A stretch of DNA of 14,725 bases from Ramlibacter sp. (lineage in GTDB: Bacteria > Pseudomonadota > Gammaproteobacteria > Burkholderiales > Burkholderiaceae). The notes below the pieces were generated by a model. The model did not search any database, was not told the DNA's origin, and saw only the letters and a program-made list of their open reading frames with translations. Location of the stretch: the NCBI GenBank assembly GCA_014376915.1, contig JACMQP010000272.1:1-14725 (forward strand), given 5' to 3'. The translations under genes and the position numbers were made by a program. This document shows positions 1 to 6,397 of the stretch, in pieces; position 1 is the first letter of the stretch, and every line of letters starts with the position of its first letter.

Positions 1-884
1 CGGTCGTGGCCGGGCCGGTCCCTGACGTGTGTCACAAGTTCCGCGTGGGGCTTGCCGCCCGGCAGCGGACGCAGGCCGTCAAGCGTTTCGCAGATGGCGC
101 GGATGACTGCCAGGTTGCTGCGCTCGGAGCGGCCGCCGACGTTGTAGGTCTGCGCCGGCCGGCCGCGCTCCAGCACGGCGCGGATCGCGCGGCAGTGGTC
201 GTCCACGTGCAGCCAGTCGCGAATCTGCAGGCCGTCGCCGTACACGGGCAGGGGCTTGCCCAGCACTGCGTGATGGATCACCAGCGGAATCAGCTTTTCC
301 GGGAACTGGCGCGGCCCGTAGTTGTTGGAACAGTTGGTCGTCAGCGTCGGCAGGCCGTACGTGTGGTGATAGGCCCGCACGAAATGGTCGGACGCGGCCT
401 TCGACGCCGAATAGGGGCTGTTCGGCTCGTACCGGTGCTCCTCGGTGAAAGCCGGGGCGTCGTGTGCGAGCGAGCCGTACACCTCGTCGGTCGATACGTG
501 CAGGAAGCGGAAGGCCGAGGCCCGCGCCGGCTCGAGCTTCTTCCAGTAGGCCAGCACCGCGTCGAGCAGTTGCAGCGTGCCGACGACGTTGGTCAGGGCA
601 AACGCGAGCGGCCCGGAGATCGAGCGGTCGACATGGCTTTCAGCGGCAAAATTGAGGACCGCGCGCGGCTGGTACTGTGCCAGCAACGATGCCGTCATTT
701 CCGGATCGCCGATGTCGCCCCGATAAAAATGGTAACGTGCGTCGCCTTCGATGGCGCTGAGGTTGCCCGGGTGACCGGCGTACGTCAGCAGGTCGAGGTT
801 GACGACGGGCTCGTCGGTGGACTCCAGCCATTGCAGGATGAAGGCCGATCCGATAAAGCCGCAACCCCCGGTCACTAGAATCAT
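1..884 (-). CDS. rfbB: dTDP-glucose 4,6-dehydratase RfbB/RmlB (3' end outside window)
   Basis: The enzyme converts dTDP-glucose to dTDP-4-keto-6-deoxyglucose with a bound NAD+, the second step of dTDP-L-rhamnose synthesis in the cytoplasm. Translation from ATG 884 gives 294 residues open at the left edge; the family is about 350 long, so roughly 55 C-terminal residues lie outside. Visible motifs are the Rossmann glycine motif TGGCGFIG (residues 5-12), the STDEVYGS motif (131-138) carrying the Asp133-Glu134 catalytic pair typical of these dehydratases, the YSASK Tyr158/Lys162 pair, and NNYGPRQFPEKLIP near 187-200. The start is fixed by an in-frame TAA two codons upstream. It is divergent from a family-2 glycosyltransferase of rhamnosyltransferase type, which fits a rhamnose-containing surface polysaccharide. 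rfbDAC would be expected to the left, but they are not in the window. Confidence 0.95.
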   Translation of the reverse strand, partial: MILVTGGCGFIGSAFILQWLESTDEPVVNLDLLTYAGHPGNLSAIEGDARYHFYRGDIGDPEMTASLLAQYQPRAVLNFAAESHVDRSISGPLAFALTNVVGTLQLLDAVLAYWKKLEPARASAFRFLHVSTDEVYGSLAHDAPAFTEEHRYEPNSPYSASKAASDHFVRAYHHTYGLPTLTTNCSNNYGPRQFPEKLIPLVIHHAVLGKPLPVYGDGLQIRDWLHVDDHCRAIRAVLERGRPAQTYNVGGRSERSNLAVIRAICETLDGLRPLPGGKPHAELVTHVRDRPGHD

Positions 885-923
885 GATTTACGCGTTTTCC
901 GAATATTGTCTTTGACCGCTCCG

Positions 924-929
924 ATTGTA
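924..929 (-). promoter_or_regulatory. Candidate -10 box for rfbB
   Basis: The minus strand reads TACAAT here, one base from the sigma-70 consensus and about 40 bp before the rfbB ATG. No good -35 is seen 16-18 bp upstream. If it is real, the promoter overlaps the most upstream possible start (TTG 906) of the divergent glycosyltransferase. This is an inference from sequence alone. Confidence 0.3.
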
Positions 930-971
930 AGTGTCCTCCCAGGTAGCGCCGGCGCGCCGCCCCGCGCCCCC

Positions 972-1697
972 GTGGCCGTTTCCGTTGTCAGTCATGGACA
1001 CCGGGAAATGGTCCTGAGGCTGCTGGAGCAGCTGTGCCACCAGGTCCAGTGGATTGGCGAGGTGGTGCTGACCCACAACCTGGCGGCCGAACCGGTCCCG
1101 GCGCCGCCGGGCGGCTGGCCTTTCCGGTTCATCGAGGTGTTCAACACCGTCCCGGCGGGTTTCGGCGCCAACCACAACCAGGCCTTCACCCGTTGTTCGT
1201 CGGAGTTTTTCTGCGTCCTCAATCCGGACATCGAGCTGAACGACCCGGCGATCTGGGAGCGGCTGGTGCAGCGCGGTCGCGAGGACCGGGTCGGTTGCGC
1301 CTATCCGGTGCTGCTCAACCCGGACGGCAGCCGGCAGGAAAACGAGCGCGAAGCGGTTTCGCCCCTGGCTTTGTTGCGCCGGCACGTCCTCAAGCGGGCC
1401 CAGTTGCGGGCCGACTGGGTCAGCGCCGCCTTCTGGCTGGTGCGGGCCGTGGCCTGGCGCGACGTCGGCGGCTTCGACGAGCGCTATTTCATGTATTGCG
1501 AGGACACCGACTTCTGCCTGCGGCTGCAGATGGCGGGCTGGAAGCTGGCGCGGGCCGACGCCACCGCTGTCCACGACGCGAGCTGGAGCAGCCGCCAGTT
1601 CGGCACCCACCTGGCCTGGCACCTGACCAGCATGATGCGGCTCTGGCTGCAGCCGACGTTGCGTCGGTACATCTCCTGGCGGATGCACGGCGCGTAG
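972..1697 (+). CDS. Family 2 glycosyltransferase (rhamnosyltransferase-like)
   Basis: This is a GT-A fold transferase that would move a sugar from a nucleotide donor, plausibly dTDP-rhamnose, to a lipid-linked glycan at the inner face of the membrane. From GTG 972 it is 241 aa. The first strand is AVSVVSHGH (residues 2-10), followed by GFGANHNQAF (63-72), the NPD variant of the metal-binding DXD (84-86), and an acidic CEDTD motif (176-180) just after GGFDERYFMY, where the catalytic base of GT2 enzymes lies. No transmembrane segment is evident. The start is uncertain. TTG 906 and TTG 912 are in frame and would add about 20 poorly conserved residues, but they leave almost no space before rfbB. 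GTG 972 puts the first beta strand at the N-terminus, as usual. No clear Shine-Dalgarno sequence precedes any candidate. The donor and acceptor are inferred from the neighbouring rfbB, not seen. Confidence 0.85.
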   Translation: MAVSVVSHGHREMVLRLLEQLCHQVQWIGEVVLTHNLAAEPVPAPPGGWPFRFIEVFNTVPAGFGANHNQAFTRCSSEFFCVLNPDIELNDPAIWERLVQRGREDRVGCAYPVLLNPDGSRQENEREAVSPLALLRRHVLKRAQLRADWVSAAFWLVRAVAWRDVGGFDERYFMYCEDTDFCLRLQMAGWKLARADATAVHDASWSSRQFGTHLAWHLTSMMRLWLQPTLRRYISWRMHGA

Positions 1698-1735
1698 GCG
1701 ACGCTAGGACGCGGCGAAAGGCCGCGAAAAGCCGC

Positions 1736-1741
1736 GACAAT
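1736..1741 (+). promoter_or_regulatory. Candidate -10 box of a near-leaderless gene
   Basis: GACAAT lies only 8 bp before the ATG at 1750, and no Shine-Dalgarno sequence is visible. A transcript started the usual 6-8 bp downstream of this hexamer would begin at or beside the start codon. The -35 region is poor, so the call rests on position and on similar hexamers before argB (CACAAT, 2881) and slmA (GAGAAT, 3917). Confidence 0.25.
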
Positions 1742-1749
1742 AGCGCCCG

Positions 1750-2853
1750 ATGCTGTTCCTCGTGATTCTGTGTTTCGGCTGCGCCTGCGTCGCCACGGCG
1801 CTGCTCGTGCGCTTCGGGGCCGGCCACGCGCGACAGTACGGTTTCGGCGTCCCCCAGCGCTTTCATTTCGGCCACGTGCCCCGACTGGGCGGAGTCGCCA
1901 TGCTGGCCGGCTGTTCCCTGGGCTGGTTCTGGATGGCGCTGTCCGGACCGCTCGGGCTCTCCAACCAGATCCGCATCAGCGGCTGGACCGCGGTCACGCT
2001 CTGGGTGGTCATGGTGATCCCGACCGCGGGCGGCATCGTCGAAGACCTGACCCAGCGGCTGGGACCGCGCTTCCGGCTGCTTCTGACCATGCTGGCGGCC
2101 GTGATCGGGGTCAGCGTGCTCGGACTGGGCGTCACGCATCTCGGACTGCCCTGGGTGGACCAGTTCTGGCTGGCCTATCCCTGGCTCGGGATCGCGCTGG
2201 CCATCTTCGCCATCACCGGGCTGCCCCACGCCTTCAACCTGATCGACGGCTACAACGGCCTGGCCGGGCTGGTGGCGGTGATCTGCTGCGTGGCGCTGGC
2301 TTATGTGTCGCTGCAGGTCGGCGACCGGCAGCTGGCCGCGCTGGTGCTCTCGCTGGCCGGTGCAACCGCCGGCTTCCTGGTCTGGAACTACCCACGTGGC
2401 CTGATCTTCGCCGGCGACGGCGGCGCCTATCTGTGGGGCGTCGTGATCGCCGTGGCCTGCATCCTGCTGGTGCAGCGCCATCCGCAGGTCTCGCCCTGGT
2501 TTCCGGCGCTGCTGCTGATCTACCCGGTGTGGGAAACGATCTTTTCGATCTGGCGCAAGGCCACCCGCGGCGTTTCGCCCGGGGTGGCCGACGCCCTGCA
2601 TTTCCACCAGTTGATCTACCGGCGCATCGTGCGCGAAGTGTTCCACGACGATGAATCGCGCCGGATGCTGATGCGCAACAACCGGACCTCGCCATATCTC
2701 TGGGGCTTCGCGCTGCTCACGGTGTGCCCCGCCATCCTGTTCTGGAACAACACGCCGATCCTGATGGGATGCACGCTGCTGTTCGTCGTTATCTACGTGT
2801 ACGCGTACCGCACCATCGTGCGCTTCCGCGTTCCGCGCTGGCTCAGGCGCTAG
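1750..2853 (+). CDS. Polyprenyl-phosphate sugar-1-phosphate transferase (WecA/MraY-like, GT family 4)
   Basis: This is a polytopic inner-membrane enzyme expected to move a sugar-1-phosphate (often GlcNAc-1-P) from a UDP-sugar to undecaprenyl phosphate, the first step of O-antigen or exopolysaccharide assembly. It has 367 aa, with hydrophobic helices through most of the chain. Family motifs appear in order: HVPRLGGVA (42-50), GGIVEDLTQRLGPR (94-107, the acidic motif), NLIDGYNGLAG (163-173), WNYPRGLIFAGDGGAY (212-227) and HFHQLIYRRI (284-293), which corresponds to the histidine-containing cytosolic loop. The first acidic pair is Glu-Asp instead of the Asp-Asp of WecA and TagO. It starts 52 bp after the glycosyltransferase stop on the same strand, consistent with one polysaccharide locus. 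Substrate sugar and exact pathway are not determinable here. Confidence 0.85.
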   Translation: MLFLVILCFGCACVATALLVRFGAGHARQYGFGVPQRFHFGHVPRLGGVAMLAGCSLGWFWMALSGPLGLSNQIRISGWTAVTLWVVMVIPTAGGIVEDLTQRLGPRFRLLLTMLAAVIGVSVLGLGVTHLGLPWVDQFWLAYPWLGIALAIFAITGLPHAFNLIDGYNGLAGLVAVICCVALAYVSLQVGDRQLAALVLSLAGATAGFLVWNYPRGLIFAGDGGAYLWGVVIAVACILLVQRHPQVSPWFPALLLIYPVWETIFSIWRKATRGVSPGVADALHFHQLIYRRIVREVFHDDESRRMLMRNNRTSPYLWGFALLTVCPAILFWNNTPILMGCTLLFVVIYVYAYRTIVRFRVPRWLRR

Positions 2854-2916
2854 GTCCGCGAGTCCCGCCGCGGCTTGCGGCACAATTTGGCCCTTCACGC
2901 ACTTGCCCGAGAACTC

Positions 2917-3807
2917 ATGAACGAGCTTCCCCCCATTGCGCCGCGCGACAAGGCCGAGATCCTGGCCCAGGCGCTGCCTTACATCCGCAAGTTCCATGGC
3001 AAGACCATGGTGATCAAGTACGGCGGCAACGCCATGACCGACCCCGAGCTGCAGGCCGACTTCGCCGAGGACGTGGTGCTGCTCAAGCTGGTTGGCATGA
3101 ACCCGGTGGTGGTTCATGGCGGCGGGCCGCAGATCGAGCAGGCGCTGAACCGCCTGGGCAAGAAGGGCGAGTTCATTCAGGGCATGCGCGTGACCGATGA
3201 CGAGACCATGGAAGTGGTCGAGTGGGTGCTTGCCGGACAGGTCCAGCAGGACATCGTCGGCCTGATCAACCAGGCCGGCGGCAAAGCCGTGGGCCTGACC
3301 GGGCGCGACGGCGGCATGATCCGCGCGCAGAAGCTCAGGATGGTCGACAGCAACGACCCGAGCAAGCACCACGACGTCGGCCAGGTCGGCGACATCGTCA
3401 CCATCGACCCCAGCGTCGTGATCGCGCTGCAGGACGACCAGTTCATCCCGGTGATCAGCCCGATCGGCTTCGGCGAGGACAACGAGAGCTACAACATCAA
3501 CGCCGACGTCGTCGCCGGCAAGCTGGCCACGGTGCTGAAGGCCGAGAAGCTGCTGCTACTGACCAACACGCCGGGCGTCCTGGACAAAGGCGGCAAGCTG
3601 CTGACCGACCTGACGGCCCGCGAGATCGACAGCCTGTTCGCCGACGGCACGATCTCGGGTGGCATGCTGCCCAAGATCAGCGGCGCGCTGGACGCCGCCA
3701 GGAGCGGCGTCAACGCGGTCCACATCATCGACGGCCGGGTGCCGCACGCGCTGCTGCTCGAAATCCTGACCGAGCAGGCTTACGGAACGATGATCCGCTC
3801 GCACTGA
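2917..3807 (+). CDS. argB: N-acetylglutamate kinase ArgB
   Basis: The enzyme phosphorylates N-acetyl-L-glutamate with ATP, the second step of arginine synthesis, in the cytoplasm. It has 296 aa, the normal length. Seen are VIKYGGNAM with Lys34 (ATP phosphate contact), VVHGGGPQI (65-73, substrate loop), RVTD (91-94), NINAD (193-197), TNTPGVLD (216-223) and GGMLPK (248-253). The N-terminal stretch before the first strand, including [15 protein letters not shown] (15-29), matches the extra helix of hexameric, arginine-inhibited kinases such as the Pseudomonas enzyme, so feedback inhibition by arginine is likely. I chose ATG 2917 over an in-frame TTG at 2875 because the protein then begins [16 protein letters not shown], the expected N-terminus. 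A weak GAGAA lies just upstream, and CACAAT at 2881-2886 could be a -10 box. Confidence 0.97.
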   Translation: MNELPPIAPRDKAEILAQALPYIRKFHGKTMVIKYGGNAMTDPELQADFAEDVVLLKLVGMNPVVVHGGGPQIEQALNRLGKKGEFIQGMRVTDDETMEVVEWVLAGQVQQDIVGLINQAGGKAVGLTGRDGGMIRAQKLRMVDSNDPSKHHDVGQVGDIVTIDPSVVIALQDDQFIPVISPIGFGEDNESYNINADVVAGKLATVLKAEKLLLLTNTPGVLDKGGKLLTDLTAREIDSLFADGTISGGMLPKISGALDAARSGVNAVHIIDGRVPHALLLEILTEQAYGTMIRSH

Positions 3808-3935
3808 TTTCCTCATCCGATGCAGGACGCCACGGCCAACGCCAGGCGGAGCCAGTCGCCGGCGTTCGGGGCCTGGGAGGTGCGCGCCACGGGGAAAACC
3901 CCCCACTGGGCTGTGCGAGAATTGTCAGCACATCC

Positions 3936-4589
3936 ATGTCCCTGCCAATGTCCGACTCGCAGTTGAGCACCCCTGAACCGATCCCCGAAGCGGAAAGCCC
4001 GGTACCGGCCCGCAAGCGTCCCAAGCCCGGGGAGCGGCGCGTGCAGATCCTGCAGGCGCTGGCCGCCATGCTGGAGCAGCCTGGCGCCGAACGCATCACC
4101 ACCGCGGCGCTGGCGGCGCGCCTCGAAGTCAGCGAGGCCGCGCTGTATCGCCACTTCGCCAGCAAGGCCCAGATGTTCGAGGGCCTGATCGAGTTCATCG
4201 AGCAGAGCGTTTTCACCCTGGTCAACCAGATCACCGAGCGCGAAAGCGCCGGCGCGGCCCAGGCCGCGAAAGTGGTTGCCATGCTGCTGCAGTTCGCCGA
4301 GAAGAACCCGGGCATGACGCGCGTCATGGTCGGCGACGCGCTGGTGTTCGAGAACGACCGCCTGCAGCAGCGGATGAACCAGTTTTTCGACAAGATCGAG
4401 GCGACGCTGCGGCAGAGCCTGCGCACCGGCGCGGAAGGGGATGCCTCGGCGACGCCCAGCGCGGACGCGCAGGTCAAGGCCTCGATGCTCACCAGCTTCG
4501 CCGTCGGGCGGCTGCAGCGGTTCGCCCGCTCGGGCTTCCGGCGGATGCCGTCCGAGCATCTCGACGCCAGCCTCGCCCTGATGCTCTGA
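3936..4589 (+). CDS. slmA: Nucleoid occlusion factor SlmA (TetR-fold)
   Basis: SlmA binds specific chromosomal sites and blocks FtsZ ring assembly over the unsegregated nucleoid. The 217-aa product carries the diagnostic SlmA N-terminal block: RRVQILQALAAMLEQPG, then RITTAALAARLEVSEAALYRHF, then SKAQMFEGLIEFIEQS. The rest of the fold follows in the order of E. coli SlmA: FAEKNPGMTRVM, FENDRLQQRMNQFFDKIEATLRQ and GRLQRFARSGF. It differs by a proline-rich, probably disordered N-terminal tail of about 30 residues. ATG 3936 was taken; ATG 3948 is in frame and equally possible, and neither has a clear Shine-Dalgarno. The 128-bp gap after argB allows a separate promoter; GAGAAT at 3917-3922 is a possible -10. 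It lies 4 bp before pdeM, so the two are probably cotranscribed. A generic TetR regulator is the alternative, but the matched blocks favour SlmA. Confidence 0.88.
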   Translation: MSLPMSDSQLSTPEPIPEAESPVPARKRPKPGERRVQILQALAAMLEQPGAERITTAALAARLEVSEAALYRHFASKAQMFEGLIEFIEQSVFTLVNQITERESAGAAQAAKVVAMLLQFAEKNPGMTRVMVGDALVFENDRLQQRMNQFFDKIEATLRQSLRTGAEGDASATPSADAQVKASMLTSFAVGRLQRFARSGFRRMPSEHLDASLALML

Positions 4590-4593
4590 GTCG

Positions 4594-5280
4594 ATGATCG
4601 AAATCCGGCTGGCAGGCGAAGCCATCGCCCTGCACGCCAGCGGCGCCGTCTTCCTGCCGGCGCGGCGCACAGTGCTGGTGGCCGACGCGCATTTCGGCAA
4701 GGCAGTGAGCTTTCGCCGGCTGGGCGTGCCGGTGCCGCGCGGCACCACGACCGAAACCCTGGGCCAGCTCACAGCACTGGTCACGGAAACGGGCGCGCAA
4801 CGCATCGTGTTCCTCGGCGACTTCCTGCATTCGGCCCGCTCGCATGCGGCCGGGACGCTGGACGCGATCGCGCGCTGGCGTGGCGACCACGCAGGGCTGG
4901 CGTTGACGCTGGTGCGCGGCAACCACGACGACCGGGCCGGCGACCCGCCGGCGAGCCTTCGCATCGAGGTGGTGGACGAACCGCTTCCGCTCGGGCCGTT
5001 CGCGCTCTGCCACCATCCGAAGCCGGTGGCCGGCGCCTACGTGCTGGCCGGCCACTGGCACCCGTGCATCAGCGTGAAGGGGCGTGCATTCGAGCGGTTG
5101 CGGCTGCCGTGCTTCTGGTTCGGCGACGACAGCGGCCAGTCGCCCGGATCGGCCGTGGGCGTGCTGCCGGCCTTCGGCGCTTTCACCGGCATGCACCGGA
5201 TCGAGCCGCGCGCCGGCGACCGGATCTTCCCGGTGGCGGGCAACTCGGTCCGCGCACTTCGGGCGCTGCCGCTGGGTTGA
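4594..5280 (+). CDS. pdeM: Ligase-associated DNA damage response endonuclease PdeM (metallophosphoesterase)
   Basis: This is a calcineurin-like metallophosphoesterase of the PdeM group, named for its usual company with an Lhr-type helicase, an ATP-dependent DNA ligase and an exonuclease in a bacterial DNA-repair cluster. It has 228 aa. The metal-site motifs are all present: VADAHFGKAVSFRRLGVPV (29-47, Asp31 and His33), FLGDFLHS (73-80), GNHDD (109-113), CHHP (139-142) and GHWHP (153-157). The DAHxGKAxxFRxxGxPVPxGT signature separates it from other phosphoesterases. It starts 4 bp after slmA, so it is probably translated from a shared message. None of the usual ligase or helicase partners is in the window. 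It converges on the next gene with only 10 bp between the stop codons and no terminator. Confidence 0.88.
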   Translation: MIEIRLAGEAIALHASGAVFLPARRTVLVADAHFGKAVSFRRLGVPVPRGTTTETLGQLTALVTETGAQRIVFLGDFLHSARSHAAGTLDAIARWRGDHAGLALTLVRGNHDDRAGDPPASLRIEVVDEPLPLGPFALCHHPKPVAGAYVLAGHWHPCISVKGRAFERLRLPCFWFGDDSGQSPGSAVGVLPAFGAFTGMHRIEPRAGDRIFPVAGNSVRALRALPLG

Positions 5281-5290
5281 CGACTGGCTG

Positions 5291-6379
5291 TCATCCCGAC
5301 CGGGACGACATCTCGACGCCGACCTTTTTGCCCGCCGCGACGATTTCCGCCCAGGTGTGGCCGTCGATGGCGATGCCGTCACGCTCGCGGACCTTGCGCG
5401 CTTCGCGCTCGGGCTCGCCCGCGATGCGCACGGCGTCGAAGCCGGGGGCAGGGGGGCTTTGCCTGAGCCAGTCGACGAAGGCCAGCGTTTCGCTCTCGAA
5501 GGCGTCCTGCGTTCCCAGCCGCTTCGGGTCGATCAGGATCGCCAGCATGCCGTTGATCACCGATCGCGTGCTGTCCGCAGGCCGGTGCCAGGTGCCGCCG
5601 CCGGTGAGCGCGCCGCCCAGCAACTCGCAGGCGATGGCCATGCCATAGCCCTTGTGCTCGCCGAACGGCATCAGCGCTCCGAAGAGGCCACCTGCACCGG
5701 AACCGTTCGATTGCGGCACCACCACCACGCCCGGGTCGTTGGTCGGCTGGCCGTTCTGGTCGATCAGATAACCGTCCGGCACCTGCTTGCCCTCGTTGTG
5801 GGCGACGCGCATCTTGCCCTGCGCCACCCGGCTGGTGGCGAAGTCGAGGACGAACGGCTCGCGCCCCGCCATCGGCACGCCGATGCAACACGGGTTGGTG
5901 CCGAAACGGCCGTCGCCGCCCCCCCAGGGCGCGACCACCGGACGCGACAGCACGTTGACGAAGTGGATCGAGACCAGGCCCTTTGCCACCGCCATCTCGG
6001 CGAAGTGGCCGATGCGGCCCAGGTGGTGCGACTGCCCGAGCGCGAGGATGCAGCTGCCCAGCTCCGAGGCGCGCTGGATCGCCATCTCCATCGCCTGGAC
6101 GCCGACGATCTGGCCGTATCCGCGCTGGCCGTCCAGCGTCAGCAGGCTGCCGGCATCGAGCTGCACCTTCACGCTGGAATTGGGTTTCAGGCCGCCTTCC
6201 AGCACCGCTTCGATGTAGCGCGGCAGCATGCCCACGCCATGCGAGTCGTGGCCGCTCAGGTTGGCCATCACCAGGTTGGCGGCGACCTGATCGGCCTCCG
6301 CGCGCGAACTGCCGGCGCCGATCAGCACGGTGGCGCACTGGTCGCGCAGTGCCTGCGCCGAAATCACTGTGCTTTGCAT
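5291..6379 (-). CDS. Ldh2-family NAD(P)-dependent 2-hydroxyacid dehydrogenase
   Basis: This belongs to the malate/L-lactate dehydrogenase type 2 family (relatives: ureidoglycolate, (R)-sulfolactate and 2,3-diketogulonate oxidoreductases), cytoplasmic enzymes that interconvert 2-hydroxy and 2-keto acids. From ATG 6379 it has 362 aa, a normal length. Seen are DSHGVGMLPRY with the conserved His47 (45-55), SHHLGRIGHF (117-126), the cofactor-site motif RFGTNP (158-163) and FGEHKGYGMA (239-248). A TTG at 6397 would add six residues, but ATG 6379 begins MQSTVISAQALRD, as relatives do. It is last in the leftward operon, 18 bp after the UxaA-type dehydratase. In context it may oxidise the hydroxy-acid product of the pathway (for example lactate) or act on the incoming aldonate at C2. 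The substrate cannot be assigned. Confidence 0.88.
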   Translation of the reverse strand: MQSTVISAQALRDQCATVLIGAGSSRAEADQVAANLVMANLSGHDSHGVGMLPRYIEAVLEGGLKPNSSVKVQLDAGSLLTLDGQRGYGQIVGVQAMEMAIQRASELGSCILALGQSHHLGRIGHFAEMAVAKGLVSIHFVNVLSRPVVAPWGGGDGRFGTNPCCIGVPMAGREPFVLDFATSRVAQGKMRVAHNEGKQVPDGYLIDQNGQPTNDPGVVVVPQSNGSGAGGLFGALMPFGEHKGYGMAIACELLGGALTGGGTWHRPADSTRSVINGMLAILIDPKRLGTQDAFESETLAFVDWLRQSPPAPGFDAVRIAGEPEREARKVRERDGIAIDGHTWAEIVAAGKKVGVEMSSRSG

Positions 6380-6397
6380 GAACAACTTTCGAAACAA

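Noticed and set aside
2866..2882. GCCGC/GCGGC hairpin between the WecA-like gene and argB as a terminator
   Set aside because: The stem is 5 bp, the downstream bases are a mixed ACAATTT, and it overlaps the possible argB -10 box; too weak to call.
1489..3372. Long minus-strand open frame of 627 codons
   Set aside because: It lies opposite the glycosyltransferase, WecA-like and argB genes, all with clear motifs; its composition (Asp/His/Gln-rich) is that of a shadow frame.
3891..3902. GGGG-AAAA-CCCC hairpin after argB as a terminator
   Set aside because: The stem is only 4 bp and is not followed by T residues.
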